Counted from the stretch's first letter, positions 45,753-56,525 are shown. The stretch is 64,000 nucleotides of DNA from Sphingobacterium sp. UBA5670 (GCF_002420705.1 NZ_DIIM01000002.1:1-64000); one strand, 5' to 3'. A program made the numbers and translations. Notes: generated by a model from the sequence alone, not told the origin.

Positions 45753-48323
45753 ATGTTAAAAGCAACGAATCATTTGAACCTCTTTGTACTGCTCGGTCTC
45801 CTAGGGGCGATTGCCCCATGCCATGCACAAAGCAGTTCCCCGAAGCTCAAGCTTTGGTATAATCAACCGGCCACGCTCTGGGAAGAGGCACTACCGCTTG
45901 GCAATGGCACGACAGGAGCGATGGCCTTTGGTGGGCTAAGTAAAGATAGGTTTCAAATTAACGATAATACCCTGTGGTCGGGTGAACCAGATGCGGGCAA
46001 TAATCCCAATGGCCCGCAGATTCTCCCCCAGGTACGCCAAGCCATCTTTGCTGGAAAATATGAAGATGCTGCAGTTCTTTGGAAGAAAATGCAGGGACCA
46101 TATTCGGCGCGCTATCTGCCGATGGGCGATTTATGGTTGGATTTTCACCAAGATGAGAAAAAGGTTAAAGATTATAAACGGGAGCTGGATCTTGAGCGAG
46201 CGATCAATCAGGTCAGTTATTCCTATCAGGGTATTCAATACCTAAGAGAAAGTTTTGTCAGCTTTCCGGATAAAGCATTGGTTGTTCGACTGAAGGCAGA
46301 CAAGAAAAAATCAATTACCTTGGACCTTTCCTTGACCAGTAAACTCAGGTATCGAGTTTCGACCCAAGGGGATAATCAATTAACTCTTCAGGGGAAAGCG
46401 CCAAGTTTTGTCGCCAATAGGGATTATGAACCTCTACAAGTCGTGTACGACAGTATTGGCGGAAAAGGGATGACTTTTGCGATACAGGTAAGCGTAAAAA
46501 CTACCGGTGGTGTGGTAAAAAAAGAGGGGGATAAGCTTAAAATTATAGGCGCTGATGAGGTGACTTTATTTTTGACTGAAGCGACAAGCTTTAACGGTTT
46601 TGATAAGTCGCCGAGTCGGGAAGGTAAAGATGCCACATTGTTGGCGAAAAATCGCTTGAATAATGTCTCAAAAAAGAATTTTCAGACCTTATTCTCCGAT
46701 CATCAAAAAGACTATCAGGCGCTATTCAAGCGCGTAGCTTTTGAGCTGGATGGCAGCTCGGCTCACGATAAATTGCCGACAGATCAACGTATCATGCAGT
46801 TTTCCAAAGGACCAGCCGATTTGGGACTACTGACACTGTATTATCATTTTGGACGGTACTTGTTGATTGCTAGTTCCAGACAAGGCGGAAGACCGGCAAA
46901 TTTACAAGGTATCTGGAATGATCATGTGCAGCCACCTTGGGGGAGTAATTATACGACCAATATCAATACAGAGATGAATTATTGGCTTGCGGAAAATACC
47001 AATCTTGCGGAATGTCATCAGCCTTTGTTTGATTTTATGGATGAGCTGGCCATCAATGGGGCTAAAACGGCATCGATAAATTATCATATAGATAAGGGCT
47101 GGGTTGTTCATCATAACTCCGATCTATGGGCCAAAACTTCCCCTCCGGGCGGATACGATTGGGATCCAAAAGGAATGCCACGCTGGTCGGCATGGCCTAT
47201 GGCAGGTGCTTGGTTGTGCACACATCTCTGGGAGCACTACCGCTTTACGGGCGACCGGACTTTCCTGAAGGAGAAAGCCTATCCCTTGATGAAGGGTGCT
47301 GCCCAATTTATGCTGCAATGGCTGATCGCGGATCCTGGAAATAAATACCTTGTTACCAATCCGTCCACTTCACCTGAAAATACAATCAAAATAGCAGGTA
47401 AAGAATATCAATTGACCATGGCTTCTACCATGGATATGGCGATCATTCGGGAGCTTTTCACAGCTGTGATCCGCTCCAGTAATATCCTGCAGGTTGATCC
47501 CGAGTTTAGATCGGCTTTAGAACAGGCGAAAGAAAAGCTTTATCCCTATCAGGTCGGCCAATATGGGCAGTTACAAGAGTGGTTTAAAGACTGGGATGAT
47601 CCAAAAGATCAGCATCGCCATATTTCTCATCTTTTTGGACTGTATCCGGGCAATCAGATCAGCTTGGCAGAAAACGAAGCTTTGGCTGCAGCCTCCAAGC
47701 GTTCATTGCTTTTAAGGGGCGATGTCAGTACCGGCTGGTCGATGGCCTGGAAGACAAATTGGTGGGCGAGGCTTCAGGATGGAAATCATGCCTATAAAAT
47801 CCTCAAGGATGCCTTAAATTTTATTGATCCTAAATTGGACCGTGCGCAGATGAGCGGTGGTGGAGCCTATCCGAATCTATTTGATGCCCATCCACCTTTT
47901 CAAATTGATGGGAATTTTGGTGCTACGGCTGGAATGACCGAAATGTTGCTGCAAAGTCATGACGGAGCCGTCCATTTGTTGCCAGCCCTACCTGATGAAT
48001 GGTCTGCTGGGACGATAAAAGGAATTAAGGCCAGGGGAAACTTTACCGTGGATATAGCCTGGAAAAATAACCTGTTGACCGAAGCAATGATCGTATCCAA
48101 TATTGGTGGTGTTTGTCGTTTGCGTACTCCTTTACCCGTTAAAGTTGTCGGTGTCGAATCAAATCACGTAGCTGTCACAGAGAATACGCTATTATATAAA
48201 CCGGAACAGCTTCCGTATACGGTAGCGGATTCTTCCAAATTGCCATCGTTGGCATCTACGAAAACATTCGAAGTTCAATTTGAGACCATAAAAGGTAAAC
48301 AGTATCGTGTTGTTCCAATGTAA
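45753..48323 (+). CDS. GH95 family alpha-L-fucosidase / alpha-L-galactosidase (PUL 3)
   Basis: An 856-residue enzyme with signal peptide (ends CHAQ), the GH95 N-terminal domain starting PATLWEEALPLGNGTTGAM and an alpha/alpha-barrel. The catalytic-region motif NTEMNYW is near residue 411, with NLQGIWND just before. GH95 acts with inversion on alpha-1,2-linked L-fucose or L-galactose. It starts 6 bp after the GH2 gene. Two fucosidase families in one PUL argue for fucose in more than one linkage. Confidence 0.93.
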   Translation: MLKATNHLNLFVLLGLLGAIAPCHAQSSSPKLKLWYNQPATLWEEALPLGNGTTGAMAFGGLSKDRFQINDNTLWSGEPDAGNNPNGPQILPQVRQAIFAGKYEDAAVLWKKMQGPYSARYLPMGDLWLDFHQDEKKVKDYKRELDLERAINQVSYSYQGIQYLRESFVSFPDKALVVRLKADKKKSITLDLSLTSKLRYRVSTQGDNQLTLQGKAPSFVANRDYEPLQVVYDSIGGKGMTFAIQVSVKTTGGVVKKEGDKLKIIGADEVTLFLTEATSFNGFDKSPSREGKDATLLAKNRLNNVSKKNFQTLFSDHQKDYQALFKRVAFELDGSSAHDKLPTDQRIMQFSKGPADLGLLTLYYHFGRYLLIASSRQGGRPANLQGIWNDHVQPPWGSNYTTNINTEMNYWLAENTNLAECHQPLFDFMDELAINGAKTASINYHIDKGWVVHHNSDLWAKTSPPGGYDWDPKGMPRWSAWPMAGAWLCTHLWEHYRFTGDRTFLKEKAYPLMKGAAQFMLQWLIADPGNKYLVTNPSTSPENTIKIAGKEYQLTMASTMDMAIIRELFTAVIRSSNILQVDPEFRSALEQAKEKLYPYQVGQYGQLQEWFKDWDDPKDQHRHISHLFGLYPGNQISLAENEALAAASKRSLLLRGDVSTGWSMAWKTNWWARLQDGNHAYKILKDALNFIDPKLDRAQMSGGGAYPNLFDAHPPFQIDGNFGATAGMTEMLLQSHDGAVHLLPALPDEWSAGTIKGIKARGNFTVDIAWKNNLLTEAMIVSNIGGVCRLRTPLPVKVVGVESNHVAVTENTLLYKPEQLPYTVADSSKLPSLASTKTFEVQFETIKGKQYRVVPM

Positions 48324-48340
48324 TTCAAAAACCAGGAAAA

Positions 48341-49528
48341 ATGAAATCTACATCAATTGTTCGCGTCATGGGCTGTCTTCTTGGGATCGCAATTTTCCCC
48401 TTATTCTTGAGGGCAAAAATGAAGGAAGATATTTTTGAGCAGGAGATCATCCAGACGCTGCGCCCTGTTATCTTCGAGCAGTCCAAATGGGCGATGAAGC
48501 AGAAGCCAGTGACGGTGACAGCTTATAAGGCAGTTCGGAGTGCCGGGGGGATTCATGATTTTTATTCTGAAGGCGATTATTGGTGGCCCGATCCCAAAGA
48601 TCCCGCTGCGCCCTATATCCAACGGGATGGGATGACTAATCCAGCCAATTTCGTTGAACATCGTAAAGCGATGATCCGCTTCAGCCGAATCGTGGGGGCG
48701 CTGGCCTCAGCTTATCGTTTGAATCCGGATAAAAAATACGTACAGCAGGCCCTTCGTCATTTAAAGGCTTGGTTTGTGGATGCCGAGACCATGATGAATC
48801 CCAATCTTCTTTATGCACAGGCCATACAAGGGCGTTTTACAGGGCGAGGGATAGGCATTATTGATACCATTCATCTGATGGAAGTTGCACAGGCTGTCAA
48901 GATCTTTGAAAACGACCCTAATTTTCCACAAGCTGCTAAGGATGCTATACATCGCTGGTTTGCGGCCTATTTACGTTGGCTTACAACGCATCAATATGGT
49001 ATCGATGAAATGAATGCTGCTAATAACCATGGTACATGTTGGGTGATGCAGGTTGCTGCATTTTCGAGTTTAGTACAAGACTCTATATTACTCCAAAAAT
49101 GTGCAGATCGTTATACGCAGGTGTTGTTGCCGAATCAAATGGAAAGCAATGGGAGTTTCCCGAGAGAATTGCAGCGTACAAAACCTTATGGCTACGCGTT
49201 GTTTAATCTCGATGCGATGACCATGATATGCCAGATTTTGTCCAAGACCAATCCCCCCCTTTGGCAGTATACTTTGCCTGATGGGCGGACAATAAAAAAG
49301 GGGGTTGATTTTATGGTTCCCTATATTGCAGATAAACAGAAATGGCCTTATCTGAAAGATGTCATGTATTGGGATCAATGGCCAATTGCGCATCCGGCAC
49401 TTGTGTTTTCAGCCACGGCTTTCCAAAATAAAGCATACCTGCAGCTTTGGAAAAAGCTTGATCATGCACCCGAACAAGAAGAGGTTGTTCGAAATTTACC
49501 CATTCGTAACCCGATTATATGGCTGTGA
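48341..49528 (+). CDS. Alginate lyase family protein, PL38-like (PUL 3)
   Basis: A 395-residue protein with an N-terminal signal or anchor segment and an alpha/alpha-toroid of the alginate lyase Pfam family. The motif NNHGTCW near residue 226 holds the expected catalytic Asn and His. The sequence is closer in style to PL38 (lyases for glucuronan and alginate) than to PL5. It would cut a uronic-acid linkage by beta-elimination and give an unsaturated end, the substrate of the GH88 domain encoded next. The exact uronate is unknown. Confidence 0.8.
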   Translation: MKSTSIVRVMGCLLGIAIFPLFLRAKMKEDIFEQEIIQTLRPVIFEQSKWAMKQKPVTVTAYKAVRSAGGIHDFYSEGDYWWPDPKDPAAPYIQRDGMTNPANFVEHRKAMIRFSRIVGALASAYRLNPDKKYVQQALRHLKAWFVDAETMMNPNLLYAQAIQGRFTGRGIGIIDTIHLMEVAQAVKIFENDPNFPQAAKDAIHRWFAAYLRWLTTHQYGIDEMNAANNHGTCWVMQVAAFSSLVQDSILLQKCADRYTQVLLPNQMESNGSFPRELQRTKPYGYALFNLDAMTMICQILSKTNPPLWQYTLPDGRTIKKGVDFMVPYIADKQKWPYLKDVMYWDQWPIAHPALVFSATAFQNKAYLQLWKKLDHAPEQEEVVRNLPIRNPIIWL

Positions 49529-49587
49529 ATTTCCTGGCCTCCTTATAAAATAACTTAACCATTTCACCTTAAAAACCTACAGATAAC

Positions 49588-52287
49588 ATGAATGTTAATG
49601 CGACGTCTTTGCGAAGATATGCCCTCTTTTTGTGCTTTCGAAATTTAAAAAAGCTATCCATTGCCAAAGTAATTTTTTTGACGGGAATTTTGTGTTCTTT
49701 TCAAGACGTTGAGGCACAGAGTACCAAGCAGCTGCAAAAAGCTTGGAATCTAGCAGATCAACAAGCTCAACTGCTTTATAAAGAATTGCAGCTCTTGAAA
49801 AAAAGTGATTCATCCTTGGTTTCGCCACGTACGCTTTCCACAGATAACGAACTGGTTGCCGTGAAAAGGGGCGACTGGACCAGCGGTTTTTTTCCTGGCG
49901 TCCTGTGGTTTCTCTACGAAAAGACGGGAAAACAGAAATGGAAGGATCTCGCTTCAGAAACAACAAGGACGATCGAAGCGGAGCAATTTAATGGAAAGAC
50001 CCATGATATGGGCTTTAAGGTTTACTGTAGTGTTGGAAATGGTTATCGGTTAACTGCAAATCCACAGTACCGGGAGGTGCTTGTACAGGCAGCCAAAACG
50101 CTGTCAACCCGTTTCAATCCAACAGTTGGCTGTATACGTTCGTGGGATCACAATAGTCACCGCTGGGACTTTCCGGTTATCATTGATAATATGCTTAATT
50201 TGGAATTACTATTTGAAGCAACTAAACTCACGGGAGATTCTACTTATTATCATATTGCAGTGAGCCATGCCAATACGACAATGAAAAATCATTTCAGACC
50301 AGATTACAGCACCTATCATGTGATAGACTACAATCCGAAAACGGGAGCTGTACAGCATAAAAACACCCATCAGGGCTTAAGTGACGAGTCAACATGGTCG
50401 CGGGGTGAGGCCTGGGCATTGTATGGCTATACCATGTGTTACAGAGAAACGGGAGATCCGAAATATTTGCAGCAAGCTGAAAAAGTCGCGCATTGGCTGT
50501 TTGCACATCCCAATATGCCGAAAGACTTGATCCCTTATTGGGATTTCGATGCGCCTAATATTCCAAATGAACCCCGTGATGTATCGGCCGCGACAGTCAT
50601 CGCATCGGGACTTTTGGAATTAAGTACTTATAGCAATCAAGGGAAAGATTATCGTGCAAAAGCACAGACCATATTGGCTAATCTGATAGACGGTTACATG
50701 TCGGCACCAAATAAAAATAAAGGTTTTATATTGTTGCACAGTACAGGATCAAAACCTTCTAATACTGAAGTAGATAAACCCTTGAGTTATGCAGATTATT
50801 ATTTTTTGGAAGCATTGCACCGGAAAGAAGAGCTACAATCAGGAAAAGTACAATCGGATCTGGTCCGGAAAAATCCAGCGGGACAATTGATCTGTTTTCC
50901 AGATGCACAGGGAAATGTCATCCCCGACTTTAGTCGCGTGGGCTATCATCAAGGTGATCAAAAGTTGCCCAATGTTCCTGTCGTGATTACGGTAAAACCC
51001 AGCGTAAATGTTGATGGTCAGCAAATTATACAGCAGGCGATTGATGTCGTATCAGCAAAACCGCTTGATAAAAATGGTTATAGGGGAGCTGTTTTGTTGA
51101 AAAAAGGCCTGTATACTATACCTGGAAGTTTGGAAATTCATGCCAGCGGTGTCGTGTTGAGAGGTGAGGGGGATGCCGAGGGACAAACCTTGCTTAAAGC
51201 AGCAGGCCAGCATCAACGAAGCTTATTGAAAGTTTCCGGTACGGGCAGCTATACATTGGACCAGGCTAGAAAACAGTTCGTTAAGGATGGCTATGGACCT
51301 GTAGGGGCTAACTATGTCCTAGTCGATCATACGAACGAATGGAAAGTGGGCGAGCAGGTACTGCTATCGTATGAGATGAACGACGCCTGGATCGAAGCGC
51401 TTCGAATGAACCAAATTGAAAAGAGAGAAGGGACGAAACAGTGGACGGCGCGGGAATACCAATTGAATTTTGAACGTACGATTTTGGCCATTAAAGGTGA
51501 TTCCATCTTTTTTGATAACCCCTTGGTGATGGCGATTGATCCAAGGTACGGAAAGGTTGCGGTTATTCCTTACACCTTTGACGGACGTATACGTGAAGTC
51601 GGAATCGAAAATATACGTTTCGAATCTGATTTTGTGAGCGATGAGGACGAAAATCATGGCTGGATAGCTGTTGATATGAATAAAATAGAGAATGCCTGGG
51701 TCAGAAATATCACCGCCCGTTATTTTGGTTATGCGGCAGTGAGTCTGGGAGCTTTTGCCAAACAAGTTACCGTGACAACATCAAAATGCCTTGATGGAAA
51801 ATCTCAGATTACAGGCGGGCGTCGGTATTCATTCAATAACGACGGGCAGCTTAATTTATTTAAAGATCTTAATACAACGGAAGGCCGGCATGATTTCGTT
51901 ACGGGTGCAAGGACACTTGGCCCCAACGTTTTTAGCCATTCCAGTGCGCAGAGAACACATGCCGATATCGGTCCCCATCATCGATGGGCCGTTGGAACGC
52001 TCTACGATGAGATTGTAACGGATGGTGAAATTAATGTGCAGGATCGGGGTAACTGGGGGAGTGGACATGGTTGGGCCGGAGTGACACAGGTGCTGTGGAA
52101 TTGTGAGGTCAAAAGTGCTGCTGTACAACAGCCTTGGGCTTCCGGGCAAAATTTTGCCATAGGAGTAAAGGGAGAAAAAGTAGCTGGAAGATTGAAAAAT
52201 AGAAGTACCGGTTATTGGGAAAATCAAAATAAAAAAATGTCGATAGGATCACTTTATGAGCAACAATTAAAAGATCGATTAAAGTGA
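49588..52287 (+). CDS. GH88 unsaturated uronyl hydrolase fused to a beta-helix domain
   Basis: An 899-residue two-domain protein. After the signal peptide (about residue 44) comes a complete GH88 domain (about 45-415) with the two Asp positions known from unsaturated glucuronyl hydrolases visible in KTHDMGFK and PVIIDNMLNLELL, plus DESTWSRGEAWALYGY. From about residue 430 the chain continues with DFSRVGYHQGDQKLP and a right-handed beta-helix-like region with pectate-lyase fold features (LKKGLYTIPGSLEI, GVVLRGEGD). Fusion of these domains in one chain is unusual as far as I know. It should remove unsaturated uronate left by a lyase; the second domain may be a lyase or a binding domain. A long N-terminal stretch precedes the signal core. 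Confidence 0.82.
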   Translation: MNVNATSLRRYALFLCFRNLKKLSIAKVIFLTGILCSFQDVEAQSTKQLQKAWNLADQQAQLLYKELQLLKKSDSSLVSPRTLSTDNELVAVKRGDWTSGFFPGVLWFLYEKTGKQKWKDLASETTRTIEAEQFNGKTHDMGFKVYCSVGNGYRLTANPQYREVLVQAAKTLSTRFNPTVGCIRSWDHNSHRWDFPVIIDNMLNLELLFEATKLTGDSTYYHIAVSHANTTMKNHFRPDYSTYHVIDYNPKTGAVQHKNTHQGLSDESTWSRGEAWALYGYTMCYRETGDPKYLQQAEKVAHWLFAHPNMPKDLIPYWDFDAPNIPNEPRDVSAATVIASGLLELSTYSNQGKDYRAKAQTILANLIDGYMSAPNKNKGFILLHSTGSKPSNTEVDKPLSYADYYFLEALHRKEELQSGKVQSDLVRKNPAGQLICFPDAQGNVIPDFSRVGYHQGDQKLPNVPVVITVKPSVNVDGQQIIQQAIDVVSAKPLDKNGYRGAVLLKKGLYTIPGSLEIHASGVVLRGEGDAEGQTLLKAAGQHQRSLLKVSGTGSYTLDQARKQFVKDGYGPVGANYVLVDHTNEWKVGEQVLLSYEMNDAWIEALRMNQIEKREGTKQWTAREYQLNFERTILAIKGDSIFFDNPLVMAIDPRYGKVAVIPYTFDGRIREVGIENIRFESDFVSDEDENHGWIAVDMNKIENAWVRNITARYFGYAAVSLGAFAKQVTVTTSKCLDGKSQITGGRRYSFNNDGQLNLFKDLNTTEGRHDFVTGARTLGPNVFSHSSAQRTHADIGPHHRWAVGTLYDEIVTDGEINVQDRGNWGSGHGWAGVTQVLWNCEVKSAAVQQPWASGQNFAIGVKGEKVAGRLKNRSTGYWENQNKKMSIGSLYEQQLKDRLK

Positions 52288-52349
52288 TTCTTGTTCGTGT
52301 TTATTCAATGGAATGATTATTTTTATCATCCATTTCAATTATATACCTT

Positions 52350-55300
52350 ATGATGCCAGTACGCTTTTTTTTGCGCTGTTTCTGCTGTGCGATAGCTTTG
52401 ATTTCCGTTTTGCATGCACAGGAAAAAAACTACCGTTTTTTACACTTGGATGTCAACGAAGGTTTGTCTCAGGGCAGCGTTTTCGCTATAGCTCAAGATT
52501 ATTTGGGTTTTATGTGGATCGGTACCCGTGATGGCTTAAATAAATACGACGCCCGGAAGTTTACGATTTATCGCAGTAATCCGCAAGATAGCCTTTCCTT
52601 AGAGCACAACTTTATTCAAGCGATTACGGAAGATAACAAAAAGCGCCTTTGGATAGGGACAATGACAGGTCTGAATTTATATAATCGTGCGTCAGACAAT
52701 TTCATCCGTATACCCTTACCTACTGTGGAGAGCAGTAATGGAAAAAGGGATGTTAACGTTCACCAGATTTTTCAGGATTCCAATGGTAAGATTTGGATTG
52801 CGACAAATATAGGCTTGTATAAGATTAAAGAGGGCCGGCATCTCGAAGCGGAATTGGTTTTCAATGAGATTACCGTTGAAAGAAGCCAGGGAAAAGAATA
52901 TTATCGTAATTTTCGAACCCTATATGAGGATCGCAGAAAGCGATTATGGTTTTGTACTGATGATGCCATTGTACTCATGCAGGCTGCATCGAAAGATGGA
53001 AATAGCTTAAAGGTGCTACGGACTTATTTTAAAGAGAAATCGGTAGATAATAAGGTTAATCAACGGTTTCAAGCAGTATTGGAAGTTAGTCCAGGTATAT
53101 TTTGGGTAGGAACGAAATATAATGGTATTCGGATTATCAATGAGAATACAGGCGAAATATCCTCGTTAACCGAAGAGGGCAATCATACCGGTTTGGCCAG
53201 TCAAGATGTGCGCTCCTTAAAAAAAACAGATGATGGAAAGATTTGGATCGGAACATTCAATGGCCTCTACGTTTATCAAAATGGAAAATTGCTTTTTATT
53301 CAGGCAGACGATGGAAATCCCAATAGCTTAAGCAATAATTCCATTCGCCCTATATTTCAGGATAAAAGGGGATCTATTTGGATCGGAACCTACTTTGGAG
53401 GGGTCAATATCTATGACAAGGATATTCCTAATTTTCAGAATTTTACCCATCAATCTAAACGCAATAGCTTAAGTTACAATGTGGTGAGTGCTTTTGTTGA
53501 AAATGCTATGGGCGAACTTGTGATTGGAACTGAGGGTGGAGGACTGAATTATTTTAATCGGCATACGAATTCGTTTTTTAGTGAACGTTACGATAAAAAT
53601 AACCTGAATGGCCTAAGTCATAACAATGTGAAGTCCATCTGTTTAGATAAGGAAGGGAATTTATGGGTAGGTACCTATGATGGTGGATTGAATTTAAGAC
53701 GAAAGGGGCAACAAGGCTATGAACATTTTCGTTTCGATCCCAATGTAAGTAATGGCCTAGCAAACAATAATGTCTATGCGATCTTAGAGGATCGCAATGG
53801 CGATATTTGGATAGGCACGTTCGGTGGCGGACTACAGGTCCTTCGTAAAAACCAGAAAGCCGGATCTTTCCAAACATTTGATGTTGCAGGAAAGCAATTG
53901 AGTTCCAATATGGTGCGCGCTTTGTTAGAGGATTCAAAAGGTAATCTATGGATCGGTACTTCCAATGGATTAAATCTAAAATTAGCGGGGACCGATAAAT
54001 TTGTTTCCTTTCTAAATGACAAGAAAGACTCTCTTTCAATTAGTGGAAATGATATTGTGAGTATCCATGAAGATCGAAAAGGACAGATTTGGATTGGTAC
54101 CTATATGGGCGGGCTCAATCGCTATCTTCCAGAGAAGAAAGCGTTCAAAAGGTTTAATGAGCGAAATGGATTGCCGATCAACAATGTTTTTGCGATGCTG
54201 AGTGATCTGAAAAACAAATTGTGGTTGAGCACAAATACAGGGATTTCTTGTTTCGATCCCCAATCTGGTCATGTACGCACTTACACGAAGACCGATGGTC
54301 TTCCTGGCAACGAATATATTCAAAATGCAGCAGCAATGTTGCGGGACGGAAAACTCGCCTTTGGCAGTTTCTCAGGCTTCACCCTATTTAATCCGGATAG
54401 TTTAAGTGTCAATAATTATATTCCCCCCATTCAGTTTACGGAGTTGAAATTATTCAATAAAACAGTTCTCCCGGGCCTGGATGGTGTTATTCCTAAAGAT
54501 ATATCGATGATGAATGAATTGATACTTGATCACAATCAAAATGTTTTTAGTTTGGAATTCAGTGTATTGAATTATGTTCATCCGGAGAAAAATCAATATG
54601 CTTATTATCTAAAAGGCTTTGATCAAGACTGGAATTATGTGAGCAATCCCGTGGCTACTTATACCAATTTAGACCCTGGTACCTACGAGCTTTGGGTAAA
54701 AGGGGCCAACAACGACGGGATATGGAACGAAAAGGCAACGGTCTTGAAGATTAAAGTGCTGCCAGCACCATGGAAGACATGGTGGGCCTATAGCGGCTAT
54801 TTTCTTCTTTTTGCTGGGGCCAGTTTTTTGGTTATCCGATTTTTCCACGGTCGGAATAAATTGAAACAGGACCTTTTGATTCGGCAAATAGATTCGGAAA
54901 AACAGGAGGAGCTCCATGAAGCAAAACTGAATTTCTTTACCAATATCTCCCATGAATTCCGTACGCCATTGTCATTAATTATCGGACCGTTAAATCAATT
55001 GAAAGGCGATCGATCGCTTTCAGCCTACGCACAAGAGCATCTAGGTTATGCAACGCGAAATGCAGATCGATTGATGAATCTGGTCAACCAATTGCTTGAT
55101 TTTAGAAAACATGAAGGCGGCAAGATGAAATTGTTTTGCCAAAAGGTCCACGTTGCTGCGTATCTGGAAAACATTCTTTCAAATTTCCACTTTATTGCTG
55201 AGAAAAATAATATCCAGTTTTTTCTTGACAATAAAGTAAGCGATGATTACGTGGCGGGTTTAGATCCCGAACAATTTGAAAAAGTTCTTGTCAATTTGAT

Positions 55301-56525
55301 CTATAACGCTTTTAAATTCACAGACAATGGTGGCAAAATAATGATACAGGTTGCTGTGGAAGGGGCAGGAGAACTGGAGAGATTGCTTGTTTCCGTGTGG
55401 GATTCTGGGCGTGGGATTCCGGCAAAAGATATACCTTTTGTATTTGAACAATTTTATCAAGCCAATGCGACAGGACTGTCAGCAACCAGTGGTGGAATCG
55501 GTTTGGCGCTTTCCCGTTCGATTATCAATTTACACGGTGGAACACTCACTGTTGAAAGTAACATGGCACATGAGTCGGCCGACTTCAATACGGTATTTCG
55601 GATCAGTCTGCCGCAAAGGGATATGGTCATCGAAGATCTATTGGTCTTAGGCGCTACCGTGGCGGCTGTAAATACAGACGCAACAAGCGCTCTTAGCTCG
55701 AATGCTGAATGTAGAGAAACAGCTGCAGAGAGTTCGGCTGCCGATGAAGACAAACCTGTCATACTTGTTGCCGAGGACAATGTGGAGCTCCGGTGTTTTC
55801 TATGTGAAAATTTAAGAAAGAAATACATTGTTCTAGAGGCTAATGATGGGAATGAAGCTCTGGAACTGGTGCAGGCGCGACAGCCCGATATTATCATCTC
55901 GGATGTCACTATGCCCAACTGTGACGGAATCACGTTACTGCAGCGGATTAAAAATGACAGCAGCTCGAATCATATTCCTGTGATTCTTTTGACAGCCCGT
56001 ACAGCTGATCCTTATATCACTGAGGCGTTTGAAATCGGTACAGATGATTACATTACCAAGCCCTTTAGTATGCCGCACCTGACTCAAAAAATTTCAAACA
56101 TCATCCAGACACGGAAACGATTGGAAGAGAAATTTGTGCAGGATTATCTGCTCGGCGCCCAAGGGGCAGACTTGCCCGAAAGAACCCGTTTCCTGGATCA
56201 GGTACTGAAGATTGTGGAGGAAAATCTAGGCTGCGAAGATTTTGGCGTGCAGGATCTCACCAAAGCAATCGGTGTAAGCCGTTCGGTATTGTATCGCAAG
56301 ATTAAGCAGCAGACTGGACTGAACCTGATTGAATTTATTAATATGGTGCGTCTGAAGAAGGCTGCCTATATTTTGGTGAACGACACGGGATTGAGCATCA
56401 GCGAGGTCGCTTACCAGGTCGGATTTAACGATCCAAAGTATTTTAGCAAGACATTCAAGAAATTCTATAAAGAGAGTCCACGTACCTATGTGGAAAAATT
56501 CGGTATCAAAGAAAGCAGCAATTAA
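52350..56525 (+). CDS. Hybrid two-component system regulator (HTCS), PUL 3
   Basis: A 1,391-residue protein. Order: signal peptide (ends LHAQ), two periplasmic propellers made of Reg_prop repeats (many copies like KIWIGTFNGLYVY), Y_Y_Y domain, membrane segment (about 812-832), HisKA with phosphoacceptor H868 (NISHEFRTPLSL), HATPase (NLIYNAFKF, DSGRGIP), receiver (about 1135-1245) with D1185, and AraC HTH (about 1280-1385). It senses an oligosaccharide in the periplasm and activates its PUL. It is the last gene in the operon, 62 bp after the GH88 gene, so it is likely subject to its own control. Confidence 0.95.
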   Translation: MMPVRFFLRCFCCAIALISVLHAQEKNYRFLHLDVNEGLSQGSVFAIAQDYLGFMWIGTRDGLNKYDARKFTIYRSNPQDSLSLEHNFIQAITEDNKKRLWIGTMTGLNLYNRASDNFIRIPLPTVESSNGKRDVNVHQIFQDSNGKIWIATNIGLYKIKEGRHLEAELVFNEITVERSQGKEYYRNFRTLYEDRRKRLWFCTDDAIVLMQAASKDGNSLKVLRTYFKEKSVDNKVNQRFQAVLEVSPGIFWVGTKYNGIRIINENTGEISSLTEEGNHTGLASQDVRSLKKTDDGKIWIGTFNGLYVYQNGKLLFIQADDGNPNSLSNNSIRPIFQDKRGSIWIGTYFGGVNIYDKDIPNFQNFTHQSKRNSLSYNVVSAFVENAMGELVIGTEGGGLNYFNRHTNSFFSERYDKNNLNGLSHNNVKSICLDKEGNLWVGTYDGGLNLRRKGQQGYEHFRFDPNVSNGLANNNVYAILEDRNGDIWIGTFGGGLQVLRKNQKAGSFQTFDVAGKQLSSNMVRALLEDSKGNLWIGTSNGLNLKLAGTDKFVSFLNDKKDSLSISGNDIVSIHEDRKGQIWIGTYMGGLNRYLPEKKAFKRFNERNGLPINNVFAMLSDLKNKLWLSTNTGISCFDPQSGHVRTYTKTDGLPGNEYIQNAAAMLRDGKLAFGSFSGFTLFNPDSLSVNNYIPPIQFTELKLFNKTVLPGLDGVIPKDISMMNELILDHNQNVFSLEFSVLNYVHPEKNQYAYYLKGFDQDWNYVSNPVATYTNLDPGTYELWVKGANNDGIWNEKATVLKIKVLPAPWKTWWAYSGYFLLFAGASFLVIRFFHGRNKLKQDLLIRQIDSEKQEELHEAKLNFFTNISHEFRTPLSLIIGPLNQLKGDRSLSAYAQEHLGYATRNADRLMNLVNQLLDFRKHEGGKMKLFCQKVHVAAYLENILSNFHFIAEKNNIQFFLDNKVSDDYVAGLDPEQFEKVLVNLIYNAFKFTDNGGKIMIQVAVEGAGELERLLVSVWDSGRGIPAKDIPFVFEQFYQANATGLSATSGGIGLALSRSIINLHGGTLTVESNMAHESADFNTVFRISLPQRDMVIEDLLVLGATVAAVNTDATSALSSNAECRETAAESSAADEDKPVILVAEDNVELRCFLCENLRKKYIVLEANDGNEALELVQARQPDIIISDVTMPNCDGITLLQRIKNDSSSNHIPVILLTARTADPYITEAFEIGTDDYITKPFSMPHLTQKISNIIQTRKRLEEKFVQDYLLGAQGADLPERTRFLDQVLKIVEENLGCEDFGVQDLTKAIGVSRSVLYRKIKQQTGLNLIEFINMVRLKKAAYILVNDTGLSISEVAYQVGFNDPKYFSKTFKKFYKESPRTYVEKFGIKESSN

